Assembly: GCA_003313425.1 (NCBI GenBank) | Contig: NHZP01000062.1 | Location: forward strand, 210,735 to 274,734 | Reading direction: 5' to 3' | Origin: Pseudopyrenochaeta lycopersici | Lineage: Eukaryota; Ascomycota; Dothideomycetes; Pleosporales; Pseudopyrenochaetaceae | DNA: 64,000 nt | Shown here: positions 1-10,048 of the stretch, piece after piece | Position numbering within the stretch: the stretch's first letter is position 1 | Layout of the letters: each line of letters starts with the position of its first letter | Made by a program: the position numbers and the translations under genes | Notes under the pieces: generated by a model | Databases searched by the model: none | Told to the model about the DNA's origin: nothing | What the model saw: the letters and a program-made list of their open reading frames with translations, nothing else

Positions 1-90
1 GCTGTTCCTCCTCACGCAGCCGTTGCTCCTCGGCTACTCGCGCCTCTGCCTCTCGAAGTTGTTGCCGGAGCCGCTCGAGTTCTTCCGCCA
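1..90 (-). CDS. Start of a coiled-coil protein (partial, runs off the left edge)
   Basis: Reading leftward from an ATG at 90-88, thirty codons stay open to the window edge. They encode an almost pure Glu/Arg/Leu/Gln stretch (MAEELERLRQQLREAEARVA and on) with leucine spacing typical of a coiled coil. Many ascomycete accessory-region proteins start in this way before a kinase-like or unknown domain, but that is recalled resemblance only, and the rest of the gene is outside the window. A chance ORF is unlikely given the heptad-like composition, yet the function cannot be named. Confidence 0.45.
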
Positions 91-399
91 TGCCTCTGGG
101 ATGGTGCTGTTTGTTCACCAAGACGCGCCTGCTGGGTTTGTTTACCTTCGAGTGAAACGGCAGGATCCGGTTGCATGGGTGTGTGCACGGACGAATTTAT
201 CTCCGGCACCCCGCTTGTAGGACGGTTGCCAGGGCAGCAACAGATCACATGCTTTTTGCACCACCAATGTATCCCACAAGCGAGTCACACATCCCACCAA
301 CTGAACTCGACTTACGACAAACAACGAGAAGAATATTTTTGGAACACCCATCACAAAAACATCAAAGCACATCTGCCAGTGGCCGCAACGGTCTCTATC
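91..399. other. Intergenic stretch between coiled-coil gene and PiggyBac element
   Basis: No convincing coding signal. Presumably it holds the promoter of the leftward coiled-coil gene. The overlapping short ORFs on both strands have no recognisable domain. Confidence 0.4.
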
Positions 400-2675
400 C
401 CCTTGGCTGTTGGGTGTCCCGCACGGACCACCGGCCTGCATCATCGAAAATGGTATTTTCAACATTTTCCCCGCTGCAAAGCACCACATGTCGATTAATA
501 AATCATTTATGCTCATTCCAACACTTAGCAGTATCACACACATTAACTAAGCACCGTAAACACCCGTTTTTAGGACGTGGTGGGCGCTCCCGCGCCTTTT
601 TCTTCCCAGAACCATCAGATCGCACAGAATTGTGAGACATCTCACTCAGAGGCTTCCTGGGTTGCTGTGGACTGGCCTTCCTCCTTGCCTTTTTGCATGA
701 TATGCAGTGACCTTTGTTCTTTAGCAATCCCCTAGTGCAGGTTGGTACCGTCGCATCTATAGAGGAAGGCTTTTCAAGTGTACGTACCATTGACTGAAGA
801 ACTTCCGCTGCAGAACTCCTGCGACCCCTGGACATCCAATCCAGGGCAACTCTCTCACGGAACTCAGTATTAAATGAACCATGCTTTACCTTAAAGTGCC
901 CAAAAGATTTCCAGATTATTGCTGCGTTGCAAAGAGTAGTATCCAGTAGCCAATGCTACAGAGGCTTCCAGTTCTTAAGGCATCGCCGCTGAGTCTCCGT
1001 ACCATCTCGATTATGATCCGCCCGATCTACACCATTCATGCAATAGTTATAGTCATCAATGATAGTAGGGATATTAAGCAGCTTCGTGAATTGATCACCC
1101 GAAAGAGCTCGAACTCTCGCAGTAGAGTTATTAGGTCTCCGACGAAGCCGTATGGTTGACTCACTCGCATCATCGATGGTCGACATAAAGAAAACAGGAG
1201 AGCTGTCCATCCAAAGGAACTGTAGCACTTTGCCATCCTTACAAGTGCTGTAGATCGTGCCCCATTCTAGATTACTGCGGTGTCTACTGCGGATTTCGCA
1301 AGTGCTGGATCTACGCCCCTATTGATCTCCGGAATAGCCTTTAATCGCTTTGGTGGGGGAGTGGATCGTGAGGGCGATTTTTTGCGCTTTGCCGGTTGTT
1401 GATTGGCTATGTGGTCGAGTTGCTCTAATTGCTGTATTTGCTGCGATTGCTCCTGCTGCTCCACAGCGTCCTGCTCCTCTTCCTTCTTAATCTTCTCTTC
1501 TCGTACTGTTGTTGTAGTTCTTACTGTACCTGCTGCGCCGATCCCAAGGTCCCTAAGCGTAGCGAAGAGGCGCTCAGAACTGAAGAGGTTATCAACCCAT
1601 GCCACATGTCCTACGCCGTGATCCTCCAGGTTGTCCAGTAACTGTAGGACCACCTGTTGCGTCGGGTTATTGATAACCCCTCCCCATTTCGGATCTAAGT
1701 CCTGCGGGCCACAGCCCTTCACTACGTCTCCTTTAGCGTGCCAGAGATGACCCAGAACGTACCCATTGTACGCTACAACCCATATCTTGAAACCTTCAGG
1801 TGTAGGCTTGCCTGGAATATTGACGATTTCGCTTGCTCGTCCAGTGAAGCGTTGCATACACTCATCAATAGCCAAATCTCGGCCTAGGGAGTAGTAATCC
1901 TTCCAGTGCTACTGTAGAGTTGCGGAGAGTTCATTGACCTTATCAAACGGACGAATCTTCGCTTTGTCCAAGTCCGTAGCAGTTATTTGTACGCCAAACA
2001 TATGGAAATATCGATGGATCTATTACTATCGGACAAGACTTATTAATACTATAACAGGGAGGTGAATGGGTCCCTTTTTCCAGTTGGTTGACTACAAATC
2101 CGGCATCTCACGAGGAGTATGAATACCTACATAGATGATAATACCTACTATAATTATATTGATTAATCTACTGATAAATTAGTCTATTTTCCTAAGTATA
2201 CGTATATCTCTTCCCTAGTTATAGGACGCCAGGGACGGTCTGCATGGGGATCCGTATCGAGTCGCCGCTGATATGCCGCATTTGTATTTGTGCGCTGTAC
2301 AAGCATATCAATGATCTCGGAATCGATGAACCTATCATCAACGCTACTGGCTCTCTAGATTCGTCAGCAGAGAGGTTCTTTGGTACGCCTTCATACTGTG
2401 GAAGCTCCATAGAAGGGAAATCTTTAAATATAAAGGATGGTGGAGGTGGATTTTTGCCAGGCTTGTATTGCGAATTTTTATCAGCTTTGGGACATAGTCC
2501 GCGTCATTCGATACCCGGGGCATTTTTGACCAATCAGAGAACAGAGATACGTATAGGAAGCAGTGCATTGCTTGTAATTCGTTATAAACAAACATATAAA
2601 CAATTGATCGATTGCCCAGAAATCTCGCTCCGAGCTCAGGCCGTTGGTCCGTGCGGGACACCCAACAGCCAAGGG
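400..2675 (-). mobile_element. PiggyBac-like DNA transposon, decayed inside, with long inverted ends
   Basis: The ends are near-perfect inverted repeats of about 40 bp. The left end starts CCCTTGGCTGTTGGGTGTCC at 400 and the right end is its reverse complement finishing at 2675; I see one mismatch across the repeat. Ends starting CCC fit PiggyBac. The leftward reading frames between them match PiggyBac transposase. The TTAA target duplication expected for this superfamily is not present at either end, so the boundaries could be slightly off or the flanks mutated. The segment 2030-2220 is AT-rich and stop-dense, as expected after RIP. Confidence 0.75.
503..2410 (-). pseudogene. PiggyBac transposase pseudogene (DDE_Tnp_1_7 type)
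   Basis: Cut-and-paste transposase remnant in at least three broken segments. Near 2410-2219 is an N-terminal piece. Near 2000-1267 is the catalytic core, with AIDECMQRFTGR, a WHAKGD segment and WVDNLFSSERL (conserved PiggyBac acidic residues). Near 1260-956 are the FLWMDS and IDDYNYCMNGVD motifs. Near 835-503 is a C-terminal Cys-rich finger (CISCKK then CLRCLVNVCDTAKC). An in-frame TAG near 1912 interrupts the core, a frameshift lies near 1270, and 2030-2220 is full of stops. The C-terminal Cys-rich domain being still legible suggests a fairly recent loss of function. Confidence 0.75.
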
Positions 2676-3074
2676 TGTGAAGATTACTAGAATAGGAAGG
2701 TTAGCACCATAGAGTCGGTCGCAGTGCCAAGGGGGCACAGTTGCACAGTTGCCAAGTTCTTGATAACGTTGGCGGCTAGGCAGCAGCCTCTTAGCACATT
2801 TCAGGGCTGCGTGGAACCAGACGAATGCAGTTGATACTGGAGGAACCAGCACAACTCACCAATGACGACATTAGTGTGTACCACGGTCACATGACTACAA
2901 GGCCTTGGCAGCTTGGCGTAGGACAAGTCTCGGGGATGTACCATGGGATTCCACGATCCCACAGCGTGGGACTGTAGGACATGTGTAGGACCGTGGGACA
3001 TCACTAAGTATATAGATCCCAGCAATGAACCCTTACGGCTCATTGTGTTCAATTCTCAATATTCTTCGGAATAG
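2676..3074. other. Gap left of the copia element
   Basis: No gene is supported. The stretch 2935-3000 contains short palindromic runs around CCCACAGCGTGGGA and repeated TGTAGGAC, and a TATATAG sits near 3009. This could be part of an older solo LTR into which the copia element jumped, but I cannot define its ends. Confidence 0.35.
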
Positions 3075-3079
3075 TGAAG

Positions 3080-3283
3080 TGTCGCACTGAAGGTGTTAAC
3101 TGAACAGTGAAAATGATTGGGATATGAGGCACAAAGTTAAGATGGTTTTTGTGTGATTGTATTTGTGTGTACGACAATGTGTGTCGTCTGTTCAGAAGAG
3201 ATGGCACAAGTCTCTGAGTCTTTTATGAAGACATCACGTGGACTGCTAAGCGAACTACTGCCCTTGGCCAATGGCGTGCGACA
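3080..3283 (-). repeat. 3' LTR of the copia element (204 bp)
   Basis: Starts TGTCGCACTGAAGG and ends GGCGTGCGACA, with inverted terminal TGT/ACA. It is identical by eye to the copy at 8653-8848 except for 8 extra bases near 3214-3222 that look like a short local duplication around GTCT. Confidence 0.93.
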
Positions 3284-3293
3284 CACCCCCCCA
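3284..3293 (-). other. Polypurine tract of the copia element
   Basis: On the coding (minus) strand a run of seven G lies two or three bases before the 3' LTR. This is the usual position of the plus-strand primer. Gag-Pol ends at 3298, just inside it. Confidence 0.7.
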
Positions 3294-3297
3294 GATT

Positions 3298-6200
3298 TCA
3301 CTCCGTATCAGATGAAGTCTGGATATCTGTGCTGTATTCCATATCCACGTAACCAGGGTTTACCTGTGCTGATATGTCAACTAGACCCAATTGCTTCATG
3401 AATTGCGAGTGCTTTTCTGTTGAGAGTGGTTTGGTAAAACCATCCGCCGGCATGCTAGTTGTTGGTACCCACTGTACCTTTATTTTGCCTTCTTGATGGA
3501 TCTGTCTAAGCCAGAGGTTGTGTATGTCGACATGTTTAAGTTTTGACGTCAGTTGTGGTCGTTCCTTCTGGATCAGGCCCACTGTTTGTTGATTATCACA
3601 GAGTATGCTGGGCAGGTGTTCTGGGTCAAATTCAATGTTGGCGAATAGTCGATATAGGGCAATTGTCTCTCTCGCTGTATGAGACAGCGATAAAAGCTCA
3701 GCTTCAGTTGTTGACGTGGTTACAGTCTTCTGTTTGGAGGACTGCCACATGATCGGTCCATTAAACAACCTCATCAGGTAACCCTGGGTGGATTTTCGAG
3801 TCTCTGTATCATCCGCGAATGACGCATCGCTCGACACCAACAGCACTTCATCATCTTTCTCTACATCCAGGGCGTTGTTGGCCGCAGGGTCTGAGAACTC
3901 GATGGCATAGTACTTTGTGGTCTGTAGATAGGAGAGTACTCGATTTGCATACCGCAGGTGCTCTGGCGATGGGTTTAGTGTGAACTGACCTAACTGGCTG
4001 GCTGCAAAGGAGATATCTGGCCTTGTGACGACTGCCGGATAGAGAATTGATCCTACCTTTTCTTGCATCTCCATGATCTGTTGGATAGTGGCCTGTCCTT
4101 CATAAGGTAAGGGGTGGTATGACGAAGGCAGAGGTGTTGTAATCGGCTTCGTCTCATCAATCCCGAACTTGACGCAGATTTTGTCGATGTAACCGTCTTG
4201 GCAGATCCAGAGCTTTTTTGCTTTGAGGTCTCTTCGGATTCGGATGTTAAGGAAAGATGATGCTTCTCCGAGATCCTTGATGTCGTACTTGTTTTGTACG
4301 GCTTCTTTGAATTGCTGCAATTGTTGGTGCTTGTTTTGTGGTGCAATGATGAGCATGTCGTCCACGAAGAGAAAGAGAACCAGCTTGGTTTCTTTGTTGA
4401 CCATAATGCATGGTTCTTCTGGACATGATTGAAAACCGAGTGGTTGTAGAAACGATACAAGTTCTTTGTACCAAAGCTTTGGCGACTTGCGCAGACCGTA
4501 TAGTGCCTTAAGCAATCTCCACACCTTTCCTGGTCGACCGTACCCTGGCGGGCATGTTGTATAGATCTCTTCGTCCAGGTCGGCATTGATAAACGCGTTC
4601 TTGAAGTCGATTTGGTGACAGATAAGCCCGTATGCACAGACAATGGCCATAAGTATGCGGAAGCTTCGATAGGCGCCGGTGGCCGCATAAATGTCTTCGC
4701 CCGTCTGGTGTTGAAGATCACCTCGTGCACAGATTCGTGCCTTGTGCTTGTCCAGGTATCCTCCTTGGTCGAACTTGTACGTAAAGACCCATTTGAGTGG
4801 TAGGACCTGCTTGTCTACAGGATGATCTACAAGCTCGAACGCTCCCTGTTCTTCAAGTGATTTGATTTCTCGATCTGCTGCCTTTTTAAATCCTTCCCTT
4901 TCTGGATGCCGTTTAAGCTGATACCAGGATTCAGGAGGTGGCGGTAGATCCTTTCGATGCGTTTTCATGGTTCCTGCTTGTGCGAACGCATGTGCAACCT
5001 GTTCTCCGACCTTCGCTCGTTCTAGGCGTAACGCGTGAGCCTGCTGTCGAGCTCTCTTGTGGACCCGGTTGGGTGTGAGAGTCAGGTTGACTGTGTCGAT
5101 TGCATCGTGTCCTCTCTTCGAGATTTTGATAGCTCTGCCAGATGATGATCGAAGATTCTCGAGTGCTAAAGCTTCTGTGCCTCTTTCGGTTCTTGTGATA
5201 GACACTGGACTTGGAGGAGATTGAGCAACTGATGCTTGTGTCCGAGCCTCTTCTGTTCCTGTTGGTTGTAGTGAGCCCTCAGGTGTTGGGAGAGGTAGAT
5301 GAAGCGTTTCAGTGTTCTGCTGTGTCGCGTCCTCCATGATCAGCAGTGGGTCTATGTCTTCTTCGTCGAGGTCGATCTCGTTTATGATGATCGAAAGAGC
5401 TTGTCTTGACTCTGGGACTGTTGTGTCAAAATCTGGATTGTACATGACCTTTTCGTCGATCTGCACATCTCTGGATATAACCACGCGGTTGAGGTGGGGA
5501 ATCCAGACCTTGTAGATGTTTGTGGCTTCTAAGCCGACGAGCCAACCCTTGATTGCCTTCTCTTGTAGCTTCGCTTTCCTGGGACGGTATTTCTTGTTCT
5601 TGATTAAGACGTAGGCGAGCGAACCAATGGTTCTGAATTGAGATAGGTTCGGTTTGCGACTGTGAACCATTTCATATGGTGTTTGCCATTGTTTTCGTTG
5701 AATTGGAATGCGATTGAGAAGTCGGGTGGCGTGAGCAACGATGTAAGGCCAGAGCTTTTGAGGGAGGTTACCCTGTATCCGAAGCTTGCGGGCGATGGTC
5801 ATGATCACCCCCCCAGAACGTTCGGCAGAGCTGTTCTGATCTGGAGTGTCAGGTGGAGATGGGTTGTGAGTGATCCCTCTTTTTGCGACCAGAGCTTTCC
5901 ATGCCTCTCCAAGCCCTTTTTCGCCGTCAGATTGGATGTATCGGGTAGTAAAGCCCCAGTTATCGTTGGTCATGGTAAAGAACTCTTGTGTAATTGAGAT
6001 GAGAATCTCTTGAGATTTGGTCGGAAGGTTGAAGGAGATGTGGTAGCCGCAGTAGCTGCAATAGAAATGAGCCACCCATGAGTCAGCATTGAATGCTTCC
6101 TCCATGTCGATCAGATCGAAGTGAACCTTCTCGAATGGATAGGTTCCTTTCCAAATCGGTATGTGTGATATTGCATTGTGTGCTTGCGCCAATTGGCATT

Positions 6201-8130
6201 GTTCGCAGAGTTCCGTATTGCGTTGGAAGTTGCGGGTGTCAAGAGCTACACCTTCGACTGCTTCTGGCATGTGTTCCAGGGCTTCTTTTCGGATATGGCC
6301 TAGTCTTGCATGCCAAACATCCATCGAAGCTATTGCTACTGGAGGTTTACGTGCCTTGGTGGCCATGGCAAAGGACCGTTCCGCAGACCCTTGTGTTTCG
6401 GCATTTATAATCGCATCCTTGATATGTGGTTCGACAACACGGAATGCGCCATGTTTTGTCAGTTTAAAGGCGTTCGATCCATCCGAGTACTCCATCCAGC
6501 ATGTTCTAGTATTGAAGAATAGGCCCTGTTGCTCAAGAGCATGTGCATTGATCAGGTTCCAGTGGAATCCAGGGACATATGCGACGTTGTGCAGGTACAA
6601 TAGGTTTGGACCTGACGGAGTGTGGATATGAACTGCGACCTCACCAGTGCCTGCAACATAAGTTTCGGAGTCGCCAAATTGGATGGTCTCGTCGTACGAC
6701 GGATTGTAATTTATGAACCGTGATAGGTCGTTACAGACATGGGTGTCTGCACAGTTATCGAGTCGGAAATAGCCATCGAACTCGTTTGATGTTGCAGTGT
6801 TGAAAGCAAATCGAACGGTACTGTATGCCGCTTTCGATATTTGTGACTGGGTAGTGTTCGAAGCCTCTTGATTGTACGATGTACTGTTGGGTTGATTTGA
6901 AGCTCTTTTGGGCCAGAAGTTTGGTAAAGCGATGCCCAGCTTCTTGAAGCATCTTTCGATGTTCATACGTAGACGTCTGTTGCCGTTGACCGAGGTGATG
7001 ATTTTTGATTGGATTTGGATAATTGGAGTCCATCCATCGGGTGCTTTAGACTGATTGAGGTAATAACAGTCTGAATATATGTGCATCATGCCACATACAC
7101 ATTTGCGGAGAGTCTTCGAAGATGAAGACTCCTTGTGTTGTTTCTTCGGCGGACGCTGGACTTCATCGGTTGAATCTGATTCTCTCGTATGTTTCTCTCC
7201 TTGGAAGGTAGCATGTGCTGCGCGTCCTCGTCCACTCTTTTCTTTGGGTGGTGCCATTGTTCTAAACTGCCTGATGCAGAACCCGATGGTTATCTTTTTA
7301 TCGGAGAGAGTCGGGTTAATTTTGCGGAAGGTTTTCACAGCTCTATTGACTGTATTCTGAGCCTTCTGAACGATGGTGACTTCGCCATCTTCACGGCTTT
7401 CTTCTCCTTCAGAATCAGTTGAACTTGTAATGGTGACAGAGCCATCACTGGCGTGATTGGGGTTGATCTCATTGAGTGCCGTGATAATCGCGTTTGAAAT
7501 CTTTTCCATAGTTTTCGCAGCTTCTTTGATAAGGCCTTTCTCACTTTCTACCTGAGCTTCCTTGGACTTCATGTAGTTATAGAATGGTTGGTTGATTTCG
7601 TGAGATGCCTCAATGAAAGCATCACAGATCTGGGCCTCGCTGAGGTTCTCGATTTTGTAACGCTTCGCATTGTTAACAAGAGCGGGCCAGCGGCTAAGCC
7701 ATTTGTCGAGACTAGTGTTACTAGGGCCTCTCTTAAGCTTCTCGAACTCAGTTCTAACATTCTGTTTTTGATCTTTCGCGGTGGGTTGAATGCTGTCGGC
7801 CAGCGCAATAAGTTTTCCTCGGACGTCATGGATTCCGAGGTAGTGCTGCTTAAACTCCAGACAGACGGTAATATCGATGCGATCAGAGACCTTGTCGTAT
7901 CTCTTCTTTTCGCTTTCAAAGATGGCTTGCAGGCTGTGGTATTTCTGGATCGTGTCCTTGCTTGCTGAGTCTGATGGTTTGGTGGCAGTGAAGGCCAGAC
8001 TTTCAATCCCTTCTGGATCACAGTAGTTCCATACGTCATTGCGAACAGCAAGGTCCTCAATAGAGTTGATCCAGTTCGTCCAATCCTCACGGGAGTTGAG
8101 CAAGGTGAGATTATGGTCCTTGGTCGACAT
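3298..8130 (-). CDS. Copia Gag-Pol polyprotein (1610 aa, uninterrupted)
   Basis: A single frame carries the Ty1/copia order of domains. Gag spans roughly residues 1-400. The aspartic protease region has CADTHVCND near 462. The GAG-pre-integrase zinc region has HARLGH near 605 followed by CEQCQLAQAH. The integrase catalytic core is about 640-810. Reverse transcriptase has IDFKNAFINADLDEE near 1175 and the active-site FVDDMLII near 1255. RNase H has SSDASFADD near 1435 and the TEAELLSLS segment. Integrase before reverse transcriptase defines copia rather than gypsy. The 500 bp between the 5' LTR and the ATG at 8130 is leader. The absence of stops and frameshifts agrees with the near-identical LTRs. 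Confidence 0.95.
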   Translation of the reverse strand: MSTKDHNLTLLNSREDWTNWINSIEDLAVRNDVWNYCDPEGIESLAFTATKPSDSASKDTIQKYHSLQAIFESEKKRYDKVSDRIDITVCLEFKQHYLGIHDVRGKLIALADSIQPTAKDQKQNVRTEFEKLKRGPSNTSLDKWLSRWPALVNNAKRYKIENLSEAQICDAFIEASHEINQPFYNYMKSKEAQVESEKGLIKEAAKTMEKISNAIITALNEINPNHASDGSVTITSSTDSEGEESREDGEVTIVQKAQNTVNRAVKTFRKINPTLSDKKITIGFCIRQFRTMAPPKEKSGRGRAAHATFQGEKHTRESDSTDEVQRPPKKQHKESSSSKTLRKCVCGMMHIYSDCYYLNQSKAPDGWTPIIQIQSKIITSVNGNRRLRMNIERCFKKLGIALPNFWPKRASNQPNSTSYNQEASNTTQSQISKAAYSTVRFAFNTATSNEFDGYFRLDNCADTHVCNDLSRFINYNPSYDETIQFGDSETYVAGTGEVAVHIHTPSGPNLLYLHNVAYVPGFHWNLINAHALEQQGLFFNTRTCWMEYSDGSNAFKLTKHGAFRVVEPHIKDAIINAETQGSAERSFAMATKARKPPVAIASMDVWHARLGHIRKEALEHMPEAVEGVALDTRNFQRNTELCEQCQLAQAHNAISHIPIWKGTYPFEKVHFDLIDMEEAFNADSWVAHFYCSYCGYHISFNLPTKSQEILISITQEFFTMTNDNWGFTTRYIQSDGEKGLGEAWKALVAKRGITHNPSPPDTPDQNSSAERSGGVIMTIARKLRIQGNLPQKLWPYIVAHATRLLNRIPIQRKQWQTPYEMVHSRKPNLSQFRTIGSLAYVLIKNKKYRPRKAKLQEKAIKGWLVGLEATNIYKVWIPHLNRVVISRDVQIDEKVMYNPDFDTTVPESRQALSIIINEIDLDEEDIDPLLIMEDATQQNTETLHLPLPTPEGSLQPTGTEEARTQASVAQSPPSPVSITRTERGTEALALENLRSSSGRAIKISKRGHDAIDTVNLTLTPNRVHKRARQQAHALRLERAKVGEQVAHAFAQAGTMKTHRKDLPPPPESWYQLKRHPEREGFKKAADREIKSLEEQGAFELVDHPVDKQVLPLKWVFTYKFDQGGYLDKHKARICARGDLQHQTGEDIYAATGAYRSFRILMAIVCAYGLICHQIDFKNAFINADLDEEIYTTCPPGYGRPGKVWRLLKALYGLRKSPKLWYKELVSFLQPLGFQSCPEEPCIMVNKETKLVLFLFVDDMLIIAPQNKHQQLQQFKEAVQNKYDIKDLGEASSFLNIRIRRDLKAKKLWICQDGYIDKICVKFGIDETKPITTPLPSSYHPLPYEGQATIQQIMEMQEKVGSILYPAVVTRPDISFAASQLGQFTLNPSPEHLRYANRVLSYLQTTKYYAIEFSDPAANNALDVEKDDEVLLVSSDASFADDTETRKSTQGYLMRLFNGPIMWQSSKQKTVTTSTTEAELLSLSHTARETIALYRLFANIEFDPEHLPSILCDNQQTVGLIQKERPQLTSKLKHVDIHNLWLRQIHQEGKIKVQWVPTTSMPADGFTKPLSTEKHSQFMKQLGLVDISAQVNPGYVDMEYSTDIQTSSDTE

Positions 8131-8638
8131 TTTTTGATAATTTGAAATGAATTGTTGATGGGAGAATTTTTATTGTTTCTTTCCCAATAGCAAAAGGAGT
8201 ATGGGCTCTGTCCTTTCGACCTAGTGCTCTCAGAATCATGTTGGCCCATCTGTCTGGTCTTTGTCGGGACTCTCGGAAAGCCACATTTCGAGTATACAAG
8301 ATGCTGAGAAAAGGTGAGGCAAAGAGGATTAGATCCGAAGCATCCGTATGGCTGGATACAGTCGCTGACGCGTGCTTGTATATGGCATCATCGGATGTTG
8401 AGGATCGATCGGTCCGAATTGATTGTTCCGCCGTCTGTGATAGGTCAGCTTCTAGTTAAAGAAGACAATCCTGAAGCTTAGCTGTTTTAGGAGTCTTTAA
8501 GGTCCATTTCATTGCTTTAATTTCATGTTGGTTCCTCTGAGGAGAACTTGTTAAAGAGAGCTCGTCATAATAGAGACGATTGAAGAGAGAGTGGATCTTA
8601 AAAGAGTTGAGTTATTGCTCAATAGCATTGGAAGAGTC

Positions 8639-8652
8639 TCCGGGCTCATAAC
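8639..8652 (-). other. Primer-binding site: anticodon arm of initiator tRNA-Met
   Basis: Directly inside the 5' LTR the plus strand reads CCGGGCTCATAAC up to the LTR border. This looks like the anticodon stem-loop of initiator tRNA-Met (CAU anticodon within CTCATAA). On the element strand the complement would pair with an internal part of the tRNA, as in Drosophila copia, which is primed by a 5' half of tRNA-iMet rather than the 3' end. Confidence 0.7.
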
Positions 8653-8848
8653 TGTCGCACTGAAGGTGTTAACTGAACAGTGAAAATGATTGGGATATGA
8701 GGCACAAAGTTAAGATGGTTTTTGTGTGATTGTATTTGTGTGTACGACAATGTGTGTCGTCTGTTCAGAAGAGATGGCACAAGTCTTTTATGAAGACATC
8801 ACGTGGACTGCTAAGCGAACTACTGCCCTTGGCCAATGGCGTGCGACA
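8653..8848 (-). repeat. 5' LTR of the copia element (196 bp)
   Basis: Same sequence as 3080-3283 without the 8 bp insertion. It is followed at 8849-8853 by TGAAG, matching the bases before the other LTR. Confidence 0.93.
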
Positions 8849-9163
8849 TGAAGCAATAGAATCGTTCTCTATTCTCAATACTCTTTTCAGAAGCGCACTC
8901 TTACTGTCTTAGTATTGAACCCTTACCCATACGATATCACTCACTCCCCGAGAACCAACCGAGCCCTCGCATACGCTAAGGATTGCAGTGCAAGAACGAA
9001 AGAGGAGTCACCAGTAGACCCTTGTAGAACTAAGCGAGCCAATCCAAGGCGAGAGGATCTTCACAGGCGGTGCCATCCTATCGACCGGTCAACACGGCAC
9101 TGGTCATATCTGGCAGCATTCCCACATTTTCATTCAACATTTCACATTCTTACTACAGCCACA

Positions 9164-9733
9164 ATGAATTTATGTGCCACCTGCAAAGCTATAGACTTTC
9201 GAGCCATGATAGTCGCTTGTCTTCAAGATTGTCAACGTAGGCAAGCAGCAGATAGCCAAGATTATGACGAGGTTCTGGCTCTACCTCAGAAGCACCATAC
9301 TGACATTTTCCAAATCCAAGCTTCAGCTCAAGCTTGTGGTTTATGCAAACTCATTTTCCGGGCCTTCGAAGAAAGAAATGTGGCCAATGTCGAAGACGCA
9401 AGGGGCATACCCATTGTCTTTCGCTCGCGGTGTAACAAGGTAGAAGTGCTCTATGATGCTCCGGAGCGATATATCAAACTGTGTGACCTTGATTGGTACA
9501 TGAATGGAAGTGACGGTGAATGATTTCTCCTGCCAAATTTTATACAAAATCAGAAACTGACGATAGCAGTCTACACATTGTTCCAGGCACTGAAGATCAC
9601 AGAAGACAACTCCCCGCCTGTTCACAAGATGATGGAGAGGGACCCGAGATCACCTGCCTCATTCGGAACCGCTGCTTGTTGGCTGAGAAATTGCATGAAG
9701 AACCATAAATCCTGTAGATCAACCCTCGAGGAC
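9164..9733 (+). pseudogene. 5' end of a HET-type incompatibility gene, truncated by hAT-A
   Basis: An ATG at 9164 in good context opens a frame with the N-terminal Cys pairs seen before HET domains (MNLCATCKAIDF, then CGLCKLIFRAFEE). After an in-frame TGA at 9521-9523, which may be a mutated Trp codon or lie in an unspliced intron, the same frame resumes with RDPRSPASFGTAACWLRNC and a His-x-x-Cys segment. That segment normally sits just before the HET domain proper. The frame is then cut at the hAT-A terminus at 9734, so the HET domain itself is missing. The family mediates heterokaryon incompatibility and cell death; this copy cannot. Confidence 0.65.
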
Positions 9734-10048
9734 CAGACCTGGACATCGTTCGTTTCCCCGAACGATCGTTTTGAACGATCGTTCATCGTCCGAACGACGT
9801 TTATGGTCAAGAGGTGGTTCTTATTCTATTGACTAGGTATTTACTATATAAACTGTGAAAATCTCGTAAATCTTAGCTATTCCTAATTCCTGTTTTAGGA
9901 AAGTTGTATAGGCAGCGCACAGGCTATACTATATATTATTAAGCCAAGCTCTCTTAAATAGGATTTCCTATCCTATTAACGCCTGTATATAAAAATTGCT
10001 TAGTTTATTTGAAAGAAAATTAGAGCTCGCAATCGCTGCTAACTGTCG

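Larger units (their letters stand above)
3080..8848 (-). mobile_element. Complete Ty1/copia LTR retrotransposon
   Basis: A 5.77 kb element read leftward. It has direct LTRs at both ends (TGTCGCAC to GTGCGACA), a single long Gag-Pol frame, a primer-binding site next to the right-hand (5') LTR, and a G-rich polypurine tract next to the left-hand (3') LTR. It is flanked by the 5 bp target duplication TGAAG at 3075-3079 and 8849-8853. The LTRs differ only by an 8 bp insertion in the left one as far as I can read, so the insertion is young. The element shows no RIP decay and looks potentially competent. Confidence 0.95.

Noticed and set aside
171..635. Overlapping ORFs of 107-154 codons at the left end
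   Set aside because: No domain; they run into the PiggyBac terminal repeat and its inverted copy, and composition is unremarkable.
4053..4730. 225-codon minus ORF inside copia
   Set aside because: Out-of-frame shadow of the reverse-transcriptase region of Gag-Pol.
9726..9733. 8 bp target duplication for hAT-A
   Set aside because: TCGAGGAC and GTTGAGGT share only a shifted GAGG core, not enough to call a duplication.
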